The notes: generated by a model from the letters alone, not told the origin. 64,000 nucleotides of DNA from JAZKHT01 sp040385245 (GCA_040385245.1 JAZKHT010000012.1:1-64000), one strand, 5' to 3'; shown: positions 1 through 8,714, numbered from the stretch's first letter. Program-made: numbers and translations.

Positions 1-243
1 AGCGATATCTGCAACCACGCTAAAAGCTCTTGCGAACAGCAGTCGGCACATACATATCCGCCCCTTGTGAACGGCGAACGGTCATTGTTGTCTTCGGCCC
101 ATGGTTGGCGGTCAGCCCAACCGCAATGACGGCCTATCCAAGGTAGTCACATCATAAGCGCCTGTCTGCTCCAGCCTCACCCACCTCGAGGTTGTGGCGT
201 CCCACGCGACAGCCCGCGTAGTATCTCTGCGGCAACGTCACGT
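1..243. other. Non-coding left edge
   Basis: I see no convincing gene, RNA or repeat here. The segment lies downstream of the penicillin-binding protein gene that ends at 244. Any gene to the left is outside the window. Confidence 0.5.
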
Positions 244-2199
244 TCAGCGCTTCTTGCCTTTGCCCTTTCCGCGTCCCTTGGCCTTCTGCCCGCGATCTTT
301 TTTGACCGCGTCTTTCCCGCCGCGGACGGGGGCCTGCCTGACAACTGGTTGAGGCGCATCCACCGCTTCCATTGGGCGGATGGCACCAAGGTCCACGGGC
401 GCAAGGCCGGTGGCCTCTGCCATGAACGATTGCCAGATCCGGGCTGGCAGGTCGCCGCCCGTGACGCCTGGCATCGGTGTGTCGTCGTCGTTCCCCACCC
501 AGACGCCCACGACAAGCTGTTCTGTGAACCCCACGAACCACGCGTCGCGGTTGCCCTGACTGGTGCCCGTCTTCCCGGCGGCAAAGCCATCCAGCGCCGC
601 GTGACGCCCGGTGCCATTGCGCACCACGCCCTCTAGCAGGGCGATGAGGTCGGCCTGATGATCTAGGGGCTGCGTGGCCTGTTGCGGCAGCGCTGCCAGC
701 AGTCCGCCGTTGCCGGTGGTCGGCGCGAGGCTGGAGATGGCCCACGGCTGAATCGGTGTCCGGCCCGCCGCGACGGACGCAAACGCCCCCGTAAGGTCAA
801 GCAACCCCACCCCCGACGTTCCGAGCGACAGGCTGATGTTGGGGTCGAGGTCCGCGTCGATGCCCAGATCCCGCGCTGCGGTGACGATCGCTTCGATGCC
901 GACGTCCTGCGCCAGCCGCACTGTCGCCGCGTTCAGCGAACGAGCAAAGGCGTCGTCGAGGCGCACCCTGCCGTTATAGGTTCCGTCATAGTTCTCGGGT
1001 CGCCAATCGCCGATCTCGACAGGCGTATCCTGCAGGACATCGTCCCGCTGCCAGCCTTTTCTGAGGGCTGCGAAATACACGAACAGTTTGAAGGTCGACC
1101 CCGGCTGCCGCCGTGCCTGCACGGCCCGGTTATACTGGCTGGTCGCATAATCCCGGCCCCCGACCATTGCCACCACAGCACCGTCGAGCGTCATGGCCAC
1201 CAGCGCGACCTCCTGGACCGCGCCGTCTGCCGTGTCGGTCATCTTCTCGGCAACGACCCGTTCCGCAAGCGCCTGCAACCTCGGTTGAAGGGTGGTCTTT
1301 GCCCGGACTGATCCCAGACTCGGGCCAACCATTGTGGAGGCCTCGCTGAGGATCCAGTCGGCGAACCAGCCACCACCCTCTCGGCTGGGCGCACTTGTGT
1401 TGGGTGTGGCCGGTGCGGTTTGCGCCGCCAGCGCCTCTTCCTGCGTCAGCAGGCCGGAATCGACCATGGCCCCGAGAACCACCGTGGCGCGGGCCTGCGC
1501 CTCTTCGAGGTTATGCAGGGCGTTGGCCCGCGACGGCGCACGGATGATGCCCGCCAGCATGGCGGATTCAGCAAGGGTCAGGTCGCTGACGGGTTTGTCG
1601 AAATAGGCAAGCGCCGCAGCCCCGATGCCGACCGCGCCACCACCAAAGTAGACGTTGTTCAGATAGCGCGTCAGGATCTCGTCCTTGGACAGCCGCGCTT
1701 CAAGCCGCAGCGCGACCAAAGCCTCGTCTGCCTTGCGCTTCATGGTGCGTTCGCTGGTCAGGAATTCGATCTTGGCCAACTGCTGGGTGATCGTGCTGCC
1801 GCCCTCCACCACGCCGTTTGCCCGAACGTTCCGCCAAGCCGCGCGGGCGATGCCTCGAAAGTCGATGCCGCCATGATCGAAGAACCGCCTGTCCTCGATG
1901 GCAACAACGCCGTTCACGAGATGATCCGGCAGATCCTCCCGCTCGGCCGGGGTGCCGCGCAATTCGCCCCGCAGCCCGATCAGCGTGCCGTCGGCGGCTT
2001 CCACAATGACGGCAGGTTCCGCCGCAGTTCGGTCGGTCGCAAGATCCAGTGGCACGGCATAGACCAGCCAGGCTAGCGCGCCGCCGCCGATCAGCAGGCA
2101 GGCCATGAAAACCGAAAGGGTAATCGCCAATACCCGCCTTCTTCGTCGGCGGGGCCGGTCGATGGGGGCAGTTGGTTCCGAGGGCCGATCCTGTGTCAT
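244..2199 (-). CDS. Class A penicillin-binding protein (PBP1A-type glycosyltransferase/transpeptidase)
   Basis: A bifunctional peptidoglycan synthase of 651 aa that polymerises lipid II and cross-links stem peptides in the periplasm. An Arg run at about 16-23 precedes one membrane anchor (about 24-46). The GT51 domain follows, with the EDRRFFDH motif and catalytic Glu near 102, and STITQQLAK. The transpeptidase has STFK (Ser about 368), SLN (about 421) and KTGT (about 543). The C-terminus is a Lys/Arg/Gly-rich tail. I chose the ATG at 2199 because it gives the expected short cytoplasmic tail. A longer in-frame extension to 2286 adds unconserved-looking residues. The family call is secure; the exact orthologue (PbpC, MrcA or Pbp1a) is not. 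Confidence 0.93.
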   Translation of the reverse strand: MTQDRPSEPTAPIDRPRRRRRRVLAITLSVFMACLLIGGGALAWLVYAVPLDLATDRTAAEPAVIVEAADGTLIGLRGELRGTPAEREDLPDHLVNGVVAIEDRRFFDHGGIDFRGIARAAWRNVRANGVVEGGSTITQQLAKIEFLTSERTMKRKADEALVALRLEARLSKDEILTRYLNNVYFGGGAVGIGAAALAYFDKPVSDLTLAESAMLAGIIRAPSRANALHNLEEAQARATVVLGAMVDSGLLTQEEALAAQTAPATPNTSAPSREGGGWFADWILSEASTMVGPSLGSVRAKTTLQPRLQALAERVVAEKMTDTADGAVQEVALVAMTLDGAVVAMVGGRDYATSQYNRAVQARRQPGSTFKLFVYFAALRKGWQRDDVLQDTPVEIGDWRPENYDGTYNGRVRLDDAFARSLNAATVRLAQDVGIEAIVTAARDLGIDADLDPNISLSLGTSGVGLLDLTGAFASVAAGRTPIQPWAISSLAPTTGNGGLLAALPQQATQPLDHQADLIALLEGVVRNGTGRHAALDGFAAGKTGTSQGNRDAWFVGFTEQLVVGVWVGNDDDTPMPGVTGGDLPARIWQSFMAEATGLAPVDLGAIRPMEAVDAPQPVVRQAPVRGGKDAVKKDRGQKAKGRGKGKGKKR

Positions 2200-2375
2200 G
2201 TCAGGTTTACTCTGTGGCGGGCCCATGGGCCGTGTTGCTGCCCACGGCGGATGGAGGGTTAATAAATGGCCTTGATCGCGATCCACTGACTGCGGTGAGC
2301 GAGGCGCGGCTCGACAAACCTCACCTCCCGCACGGGGCCGCCATGTGCCCGGATGCCGATCCGGGCGCTGGCTAA

Positions 2376-2735
2376 TCAGTTGTCGGTGAACGCGCGGATC
2401 AGCTGCAGGAGCGCGTAATTTTCGGAACTGATCACCACGATCCGGTCGTTGACGATCGCGTAGCGTTGGCCATAGGGCAGCAGTGGCAGGTCATAGCGGC
2501 GGTAGTCGTCCAAAAAGATCAGATCGTCCAGCGGGATGACATCACCGATCCGGTCGCCGTTGCGCCACTCGTCGGTGGTGACGCCCTTCTTTGCCTGACC
2601 GGGCGGCACGCAGGGCGGGTTCTTCTTGGCAAGGCCCGGGGGGCAGTCCTTTGCATCCGCAAACGCAGCGTCGCTGTGCACGACCGGCGAGATGGCGAGG
2701 AAAGCGACGGCAAGAAGGCTGTGGGCGAGTTTCAT
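2376..2735 (-). CDS. CigR/RcnB-family secreted protein
   Basis: A small exported protein of 119 aa. An N-terminal signal peptide (MKLAHSLLAVAFLA and on) ends near an AFA-D site. The mature part starts with a Pro/Lys/Cys-rich stretch (PPGLAKK, PPGQAKK) and ends with a compact domain, YDLPLLPYGQRYAIV plus VVISSENYALLQLI. This arrangement is typical of the RcnB/CigR family of periplasmic or inner-membrane proteins, whose role outside metal efflux and Salmonella virulence regulation is poorly known. The ATG at 2735 places the signal peptide at the N-terminus; an upstream in-frame ATG at 2807 does not. It stands alone downstream of no obvious partner. Confidence 0.75.
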   Translation of the reverse strand: MKLAHSLLAVAFLAISPVVHSDAAFADAKDCPPGLAKKNPPCVPPGQAKKGVTTDEWRNGDRIGDVIPLDDLIFLDDYRRYDLPLLPYGQRYAIVNDRIVVISSENYALLQLIRAFTDN

Positions 2736-3311
2736 ACTGGATCCTGTGCTGAGAATAACACCCTGTAACCAACGAGGGCCGGTGTGGTTCCGCTCCTGCG
2801 CCAGCATAAGTTTCTACGTGTCGATGAGCGGGAAAGGCAATTGCCCCACCCCAAACGACCTGCGACGCAGCGAATGCCTTTTACGCACCGGCAAAACGTC
2901 CACTTAGAGTCAAAAATCCACACCGAGATGACGGGTCGGCTTGCCTCAGTGCGAGGATCACACGGAAAGTGTTCCGGTCGGATCCTTGCGCGATGACGAA
3001 ACCGCTTTTCAGATTTGACGTCCCTGTTTGCTGACTCAAGGTGTACGGCGAACGAACGAGATCGTCTCCAGGTTTCCATAAGGAGACGCTGCACGGTCAA
3101 GTTGCGGACGGGGCGCCTCAGATTTACGGACATGGCCCCCTAGCCGCCGGTCGAGTTCGTTCTATGGTGCAAGGCTACTTCCCCAAAGTTGCATCTCCCT
3201 CAGTGCTAAAAGACTGCTCACTGTGGTAGCGATGCGAACATTACAGACGCTCGCCGTGCGAGACAGCCGCTGTTACCTGGGAAAATCGCGTTTCTATTGA
3301 CGGATTCGATA
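2736..3311. other. Long intergenic region, nothing recognised
   Basis: A stretch of about 576 bases between the divergent CigR-like and histidine-phosphatase genes. Base composition looks lower in GC than the surroundings. Open frames on either strand give no recognisable protein. I found no tRNA, convincing terminator or insertion-sequence end. It may be a decayed insertion, but nothing in it proves that. Confidence 0.4.
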
Positions 3312-3911
3312 ATGAAAAGAGCTGTTCGCTACCTGACGCATCCACAAGTCTTGATTGATCCGGCGAAGGAGATCCAACACTGGTCCCTCAACAATGTGGG
3401 CCGGGCTCGGGTTGCCGCTTTGGCCGCGCGAATTGGTGCTCTTTCAGCAACGCAACGAGTGATCAGTAGCGCCGAAATAAAGGCATTGGAAACGGCCCGC
3501 CCACTCGCGACTGCCCTCGGAGTTTCACTGGAAATTCGCCCTGAGATGCATGAGAACGACCGTAGTGCTACGGGTTTCTTGCCACCGGACGAGTTCGAAA
3601 GGGTGGCAGACGCTTTTTTCGCCAATCCGTCACAAAGCGTGCGTGGCTGGGAGACCGCACGCGATGCGCAAAAGCGGATCGTCAATGAAGTTGAGGCGTG
3701 CTTGAGTCAAAGCACACAAGGTGATGTTCTGTTCGTGGGACACGGAGGCGTCGGCACTCTGCTTTTTTGCGCATTGTCCAGAATAGAGATAGATCGCCGT
3801 TATGACCAAGGTCACGGCGGTGGCGGATGCTGGTTCCAATTCGACATTGAGAGAAGGCAGCCGTTACGCGAATGGCAACCCATGGAGGCACTCGCGACCT
3901 GCACGTCGTGA
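3312..3911 (+). CDS. Histidine phosphatase superfamily protein with a divergent RHG motif
   Basis: A protein of 199 aa from the phosphoglycerate-mutase-like clan. The N-terminus reads RYLTHPQV, so the catalytic His is kept while the usual Arg and Gly of the RHG signature are Thr and Pro. The later signature SSAEIKALETA resembles the canonical SS-x2-R-A-x-x-TA with Lys in place of Arg. The distal His lies in FVGHGGVG. The family phosphohydrolase or mutase reaction uses a phospho-His intermediate; the substrate is unknown. The ATG at 3312 is preferred over an in-frame TTG at 3297 because a GGA lies about 7 bases upstream. It appears monocistronic. Confidence 0.8.
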   Translation: MKRAVRYLTHPQVLIDPAKEIQHWSLNNVGRARVAALAARIGALSATQRVISSAEIKALETARPLATALGVSLEIRPEMHENDRSATGFLPPDEFERVADAFFANPSQSVRGWETARDAQKRIVNEVEACLSQSTQGDVLFVGHGGVGTLLFCALSRIEIDRRYDQGHGGGGCWFQFDIERRQPLREWQPMEALATCTS

Positions 3912-4115
3912 CCAGGTGATTTCCGGGCGAACTGGGGTCCGAATTGCGTTTTCAGTTTGTATTCTCTGCACATGAGGCTGTCAGCGAAATCACCGGAGGC
4001 AACGCGGAACCATTCCACCCGGCGGGGGCTTTCCATCCGATGAAGTGACTTGCTTGGGCTGCGCTTCGGTGGGTGCGGTTGACGTCGCCGAAAAGCCATT
4101 CAAGGACGCCCTGCA

Positions 4116-5360
4116 ATGCCTGAGACGGAACCGTTCTTCGGGCTTTCTGCCGTTCATATCGTCATGACGGTGATCGGTGTCTCTGTCTTCACCGCCTATC
4201 TGCTGCCGCGCGTCCTGTTTCGTCGGGCGGCATCTTCCTCAGCAATCCTGATGATACTCGGCTTGCTCGCCTTCGCCTTCGTGCCGGGGATGCCGGCAGC
4301 ACTTGATCCAACCACCGCGCCGCGTGTCTGGGAAATGACCAGCGAAGTTGCGGTGATCGTCGTGCTTTTCGCCACCGGATTGCGGATTGACCGGATTGGC
4401 GGCTGGCGCCAGTGGCGGCCGACGGTTCAGTTACTGCTGATCGCCATGCCTTTGACGATTGCGGCGCTGGCCGTGCTTGGCTGGGCCCTCGCCGGTATGA
4501 CATTCGCAGGTGCGGTTCTGCTCGGCGCAGTGTTGTCGCCGACCGATCCCGTCCTTGCGGGCGATGTGCAGGTCGGCCCCCCTCTCGAGGGCCGCGAACA
4601 TCCTGTGCGGTTCACCCTGACGGCGGAGGCGGGTCTGAACGACGGCCTTGCGTTTCCCTTTGTCTACCTTGGCCTGATACTGGCTTCGGCCAATTCGGAT
4701 GGTTCGATCTGGTTCGGCGACTGGGTTCTGCGTGACGTGCTCTACCGGATTGCCGTTGGCGGTGCCGGGGGCGCATTGGTGGGCTGGCTTCTGGGCCGGG
4801 CGCTGTTTTCATCCTGGGGCAGCAGTGCCATCGAAAAGACCGGTCCAGGCGTGCTGGCGCTTGGCGCGGTGCTTTTGTGCTATGGCATCGTCGAGCTTGC
4901 GGAAGGCTACGGCTTCCTTGGTGCCTTCGCCGCGGGTCTGGTCTGCCGCCGTGTGCGGGAAGAGCATCATTTCCACAGGCGGCTGCACGCGTTCAGCGAG
5001 GCGGTGGAACATGCGCTGACGGCTGTGCTGCTCATCCTGCTTGGCAGCATTCTTCCGGCACTGTGGCCCGCGCTCGACTGGCGCCATTCCTTGATAGGTT
5101 TCGGTCTGCTTCTGGTCATCCGACCCGTCGTCGGCTGGCTGGCGCTGCTGGGGACCGCGCTTTCCTCGCGAGATCGATTGATCATTGGCTTTTTCGGGGT
5201 CCGCGGCATCGGTTCCGTCTATTACGTCGCCTATGCCACGGGCCACATGGAGTTCGTTAACGAAAACCAGCTCTGGGCCTTGGTGGCCTACACGATATTC
5301 GCCTCGGCACTGCTACATGGGGCGACAAGCTTTCTCGTTGACCGCTATGCATCGCGGTAA
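4116..5360 (+). CDS. Cation:proton antiporter (CPA1/NhaP-like)
   Basis: An integral membrane protein of 414 aa with about a dozen hydrophobic segments from residue 10 to the end. The motif SPTDPVLAGDVQVG, followed by AEAGLNDGLAFPF, is the ion-translocation signature of monovalent cation/proton antiporters, with the paired acidic residues in the second block. It probably exchanges Na+ or K+ for H+ across the inner membrane in pH or salt homeostasis. It lacks the long cytoplasmic C-terminal regulatory domain found in some NhaP and CvrA proteins. The gene stands alone, before the accessory segment; its GC content is high, unlike that segment. Confidence 0.9.
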   Translation: MPETEPFFGLSAVHIVMTVIGVSVFTAYLLPRVLFRRAASSSAILMILGLLAFAFVPGMPAALDPTTAPRVWEMTSEVAVIVVLFATGLRIDRIGGWRQWRPTVQLLLIAMPLTIAALAVLGWALAGMTFAGAVLLGAVLSPTDPVLAGDVQVGPPLEGREHPVRFTLTAEAGLNDGLAFPFVYLGLILASANSDGSIWFGDWVLRDVLYRIAVGGAGGALVGWLLGRALFSSWGSSAIEKTGPGVLALGAVLLCYGIVELAEGYGFLGAFAAGLVCRRVREEHHFHRRLHAFSEAVEHALTAVLLILLGSILPALWPALDWRHSLIGFGLLLVIRPVVGWLALLGTALSSRDRLIIGFFGVRGIGSVYYVAYATGHMEFVNENQLWALVAYTIFASALLHGATSFLVDRYASR

Positions 5361-5453
5361 CCGAACCCGCACAAAGTGAATGCTGCTTCCCGCCCTGTCC
5401 GTTGAAGATGCCGCAGTTGCGAACGGCAGAACATCACCATCGCTTGCGGCAAG

Positions 5454-5593
5454 CCGGACAAAAACCTCTGGTCAGAAAGGATGGTCAAATACGGTCGTTT
5501 TTGACCGCCCTCCCCTGCCCTACCGGATTTCAACGGGTTGACCCGGACAAAAACCCCTGACAAAACTTACGGCGTTCTGGGAGGTTTTCGTCC
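5454..5593. repeat. Repeated GGACAAAAACC motifs ahead of the resolvase remnant
   Basis: CCGGACAAAAACCTCTG at 5454-5470 recurs with one mismatch at 5543-5559 in the same orientation. An inverted near-copy, GAGGTTTTCGTCC, sits at 5581-5593, immediately before the resolvase start. A separate inverted pair, GGTCAAA / TTTGACC, lies between the first two. The placement suits a resolvase recombination site (res) or transposon end. This is inference from position. Confidence 0.45.
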
Positions 5594-6218
5594 ATGATTT
5601 TGGGATGCGCACGGGTCTGGACCAAGGACCAAAACCTCGATGGCCAGCACGACGCTCTCAAGGCCGCCGGAGCGAAACTATTTTGCAGACGCGATCACCG
5701 GAACCATCCGGGCCCGCCCGGAGCTGGACCGACTGCTGAAGGAAGTCCGTTCTGGGGACGTGGTCGTCGTCGCGAAGTATGACCGCCTGGCCCCGAGCCT
5801 GAAGACCCTTCGGACGAACCTGCACACGGGCCAAATTGACGATAAAATGCACCTTACGGCACTCAAGACAATCGCCGGCTTTCTGAATGCCAAGGGTGGA
5901 ACCCTTTTGATCGGCGTCGCCGATAGCGGAGAAGTTCTCGGGCTCGATGCCGACGGCTTCCCGAACGAAGACAAAATGGGGCTGCACTTAGTCAACCTGA
6001 TCAAGGACCGAGTGGGCGAAGTGTTCCTACCCTATGTTCACTACAGATTCGGAGATCAGGACGGAAAGCGAACATTAGTCGTCCGTTGCGATAAGGGTCC
6101 GAAACCGGCATTCGTGAAAGACAGCGGCAGCCAACGCTTCTTCGTCCGCGGCGGTGCCTCAAGTCAAGAACTGCAGGGCACGTCGGTCACCGACTACGTC
6201 AAGCAGCGCTTCGCTTAG
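5594..6218 (+). pseudogene. Broken serine resolvase fused to an AlbA_2 (Schlafen-type) domain fragment
   Basis: The first part reads as a serine recombinase N-terminus, ARVWTKDQNLDGQHDALKAAG. The catalytic Ser of the usual ARVST is Trp. The frame breaks at a TTTT run (5681-5684); in the next frame the resolvase continues with FADAITGTIRARPELDRLL and DRLAPSLK. At about 5805-5825 the sequence passes without a stop into NLHTGQIDDKMHLTALK, then FLNAKGGTLLIGV, which is the AlbA_2/divergent-AAA fold used in helper proteins of defence and regulatory systems. That domain runs to the stop. Neither the recombinase nor the full AlbA_2 protein is intact. The second part alone could be translated from the ATG at 5640. 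Confidence 0.8.
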
Positions 6219-6373
6219 GCTGGCTGAAACGGCTAGGTCACCGGCCACACTGCGCCGAGCCCACGCATTGGAGGGATTGCGACATCAAGACCGGACCAAA
6301 TCGGCGGATCGTAACATCTGGCGTCTTTCTCCTACAGGAAGGCGAAAGGACTGCTTTAGGAAAGTTCCGCCAA

Positions 6374-6961
6374 GTGGACTTTTCGCAGCAGCCAGAAGCG
6401 GAACGCGACGTCATCCAACTATACGACTGGTACCGGTCATATCTTCAGTCTGAACAGTGGGCCCCAGATCACACAACGATCGAAACGAAGGCAAAATCCT
6501 TGCTGTCTGCGATAGATGGGCTGCTTTCAGCAATTCGTGCGTTCGAGAGCGTCGGCGAACCTAGCCAATCCCGACTAGAGTTCAACGAAGCAATCAGTGA
6601 TTTGTTGCGCGACAGCGGCCTGGACCGTGCGGACATGAAGGAACTGTTCGAGAGCGTCAATTTCCCGCTCAATCAGCTCGGTTCATTTGTTAGAGTGATC
6701 AGAACGGAGCTTTCTGAGAGGCTCCACACCGAACGGCTTCACGTATCGTCTAGCGCTGAGATCCGTGCCGAATATTTCCGCAAACTGGACAGAGTGCTCG
6801 CACACCATGACCTCAACGATGGCGTGGGCCAGAACAGCACACTAAGCTTATCACGACCAAGCAGAAGCTACTCTCCCGTGATGAAGTTGAGGCAACCTAT
6901 GGCATCTCCAAGCGGTTCCTGGAAATCGCCGCCTGCAAAGGGGGTGGTCCTGCCTTCGTGA
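6374..6961 (+). CDS. Hypothetical protein of the integrative element, C-terminus probably frameshifted
   Basis: I do not recognise this protein. It opens with GTG (MDFSQQPEAERD) about 9 bases after AGGAAAG and is mostly helical and acidic, with no membrane segment. Up to about residue 150 the composition is natural. The last 45 or so residues (Ser/Pro-rich) overlap the excisionase in another frame and look like noise. Removing one G from the GGG at 6826-6828 would end the protein at a TAA at 6843-6845, after HHDLNDGVARTAH. The given end is therefore the end of the open frame as sequenced, not necessarily of the natural protein. It precedes the excisionase and probably shares its transcript. 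Confidence 0.55.
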   Translation: MDFSQQPEAERDVIQLYDWYRSYLQSEQWAPDHTTIETKAKSLLSAIDGLLSAIRAFESVGEPSQSRLEFNEAISDLLRDSGLDRADMKELFESVNFPLNQLGSFVRVIRTELSERLHTERLHVSSSAEIRAEYFRKLDRVLAHHDLNDGVGQNSTLSLSRPSRSYSPVMKLRQPMASPSGSWKSPPAKGVVLPS

Positions 6962-7068
6962 AAGTTGGGCGCTTGACGCGCTACCGCGCTCAAGACATTG
7001 AAGACTGGATCACCCAACACCGCTTTTCCAACACCAGCCAGGCCGTGGTTAACAAGGGCCGGTTGTGA
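6807..7068 (+). pseudogene. AlpA/excisionase-type small DNA-binding protein, frameshifted near its start
   Basis: From 6850 to the TGA at 7066 the frame reads TKQKLLSRDEVEATYGI, then SKRFLE, GRLTRYRAQDIEDWI. This is a winged-helix excisionase/AlpA-like (HTH_17) domain: strand-helix-turn-helix, then the basic wing and a DIEDW end. No ATG, GTG or TTG exists in this frame after the upstream stop at 6808. An ATG at 6807 in the neighbouring frame becomes the natural start (MTSTMAWPEQHTKL) if one G of the GGG at 6826-6828 is removed. The stop overlaps the next start. The likely role is recombination directionality with the integrase, if it is functional. Confidence 0.7.
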
Positions 7069-7523
7069 TGAACCGCCATCCGAAGCTCCGCGGGCACAGC
7101 ATGCGACCGGCGCAAAGCTATTCCCCGAAAGAAATATCCACGGCGTTAGACGTCGCCGAAACGACAGTTCGGTCTTGGATTCGTGAGGGTAAGCTTCCCG
7201 CCATGACCAACGGAAATCCGCACTTGGTCCTTGGATCTGATTTGGTGGTTTTCCTCGCAAAGAAAAGAAACAAGAAACCCCCACTGGCCGACGACCAGTT
7301 CCGCTGCATGCGTTGCCGTACCGCCCGGAAAGCTCTGGGCGGAATGGCGGACTTCAAAGCCACCTCAAGCCATCTCGGCCATCTGTCGGCGCTCTGCGAG
7401 GTATGCGGAACGATCATGTGCAAGGGCGCTGGCCTGAACAATTTGAAGCGACTGCAGACAGTGTTCGATCTGCGGTTCACTGACGCAACTGGGAATTATC
7501 CGATTCCTGGCGATGCCTCGTGA
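7068..7523 (+). CDS. HTH DNA-binding protein with a zinc-ribbon-like half
   Basis: A protein of 151 aa. Residues about 15-65 (SYSPKEISTALDVAETTV, SWIREGKLPA) form a MerR/excisionase-like helix-turn-helix in which the wing is read from a wrapped loop. The second half carries Cys80-x2-Cys83 and Cys110-x2-Cys113, a probable zinc ribbon. Its ATG overlaps the stop of the excisionase, and it ends 9 bases before the integrase, so the three are probably co-transcribed. A role in control of the element or in assisting integration is inferred from context. A GTG three bases upstream is an alternative start. Confidence 0.7.
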   Translation: MNRHPKLRGHSMRPAQSYSPKEISTALDVAETTVRSWIREGKLPAMTNGNPHLVLGSDLVVFLAKKRNKKPPLADDQFRCMRCRTARKALGGMADFKATSSHLGHLSALCEVCGTIMCKGAGLNNLKRLQTVFDLRFTDATGNYPIPGDAS

Positions 7524-7532
7524 AACCGACAA

Positions 7533-8612
7533 ATGAATGAGCAGGCAAAACACATGAAAAGCGCACGGAAATTTAATGAAGAAAACGAGCGGATCAAGCG
7601 CGCCTACTTGCGCTACCTTCGCAACGCTAAAGGTCACTCGGAGACTTCGGTCGCCAAATCAGCTGATGCAATTCTGCGCCTTGAGACGGTTGTCAACTTC
7701 AAATCCTTTGCCACGCTGAACATTGAGGATGCAGAGGCGTTCCGCGACCATCTTACCAACCATGTGACCGATAAGACTGGAAAGCCGCTGGCGGCAGTTT
7801 CGCGCGTTAACATGCAGGTCGTGGTACGCGCTTTTGTGCATTGGCTCGCGGATCAAAAGGGCTACAAGTCAAAAATCACGCACAGCTTCGCCGACTACTT
7901 TGGGCCTCTGAAAAAGGAACTGCGGGTCGCGCATGCTGGCCGACTGAAGCCCGCGGCAACGCCCGAACAGGCCGCCCACGCATTCAGACAGATGCCGACG
8001 TCGACGGTTTTTGAGCGCCGAGATCGTACGCTGTTTGCGTTCATGGTACTTACTGGTGCGCGCATCGACGCGGTGGCCTCCTTGAAGATCGGCCACGTCG
8101 ATATGGTTGAGGGCTGCGTGTTTCAAGATGGCGCTGAAGTGCGGACGAAATTTTCCAAGACCTTTACGACCTGGTTCCTCCCGGTGGAGCAGGTGTACGA
8201 GGATTGTCTGGCGGACTGGATCAAAGAGCTCACCGAAGAACAGCTGTTCGGTCCGAGCGACCCCCTTTTCCCGAAACCCAAGATGCAAGTCTCGCCGACT
8301 GAGGGCTTTGAGATAGTTGGCCTCTCACGTGAACACTACAAGACTAACGATTCGCTCAGGAAGTTCATCAAACAGACGTTTACTGCCGCAGGTCTTCCCC
8401 CTTTTACCCCGCACCGCTTCCGCAACACGTTGGTGGAGATGAGCAATCGTTACGTGACCACGGCTGAAGAACTGAAAGCAGTTTCCATGAACCTCGGCCA
8501 CTCCAGCGTTCAGATGACTGTAGATGGCTATGGCAAAATTTCCCCCCAGCGCCAGGGCGAGGTCATCAAGCAACTGCGCGCCAAAGTACGGAACGCGCAG
8601 TCCAAAACCTAA
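7533..8612 (+). CDS. Tyrosine recombinase (phage-type integrase)
   Basis: A site-specific recombinase of 359 aa with an N-terminal SAM-like core-binding domain (about 15-125) and a C-terminal catalytic domain. Visible catalytic residues are Arg177 in LTGARIDAV, His294 and Arg297 in TPHRFRN, His323 in LGHSSVQMT and the nucleophile Tyr333 in DGYGKI. A Lys in the TKFSKTF turn fits the beta-hairpin lysine. It catalyses strand exchange between element and chromosomal attachment sites. It is transcribed towards tRNA-His, 126 bases away, the usual layout for an integrase at the end of an element. It looks intact. Confidence 0.92.
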   Translation: MNEQAKHMKSARKFNEENERIKRAYLRYLRNAKGHSETSVAKSADAILRLETVVNFKSFATLNIEDAEAFRDHLTNHVTDKTGKPLAAVSRVNMQVVVRAFVHWLADQKGYKSKITHSFADYFGPLKKELRVAHAGRLKPAATPEQAAHAFRQMPTSTVFERRDRTLFAFMVLTGARIDAVASLKIGHVDMVEGCVFQDGAEVRTKFSKTFTTWFLPVEQVYEDCLADWIKELTEEQLFGPSDPLFPKPKMQVSPTEGFEIVGLSREHYKTNDSLRKFIKQTFTAAGLPPFTPHRFRNTLVEMSNRYVTTAEELKAVSMNLGHSSVQMTVDGYGKISPQRQGEVIKQLRAKVRNAQSKT

Positions 8613-8669
8613 TCAATCGAGGGAAGTTGGTCGTTAGCCACATAAGTGGATAAACACGAAGGCTCTTCC

Positions 8670-8714
8670 GGTGGTAGCCTGGTGGTAGCCCGCAAGAAAC
8701 CGCAGGCAACCACC
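8670..8714. repeat. Direct and inverted GGTGGTAGCC repeats between integrase and tRNA-His
   Basis: GGTGGTAGCC occurs twice in tandem (8670-8679 and 8681-8690, one base apart). An inverted near-copy, GGCAACCACC, lies at 8705-8714 (9 of 10 match). Their position between int and the tRNA 3' end suggests arm-type integrase or excisionase binding sites at the attachment site. This is inferred. Confidence 0.5.

Noticed and set aside
2732..3133. Protein-coding gene in the 2.7-3.3 kb gap
   Set aside because: The frame is open but the translation is Arg/Ser/Cys-rich with no recognisable domain, typical of a shadow frame in GC-rich DNA.
5640..6218. A normal 192-residue gene fusing a recombinase and AlbA_2
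   Set aside because: The N-terminal 45 residues are only the frame-shifted remainder of a resolvase whose start, in another frame at 5594, has a Trp in place of the catalytic Ser. I treat it as a pseudogene with a possibly translated remnant.
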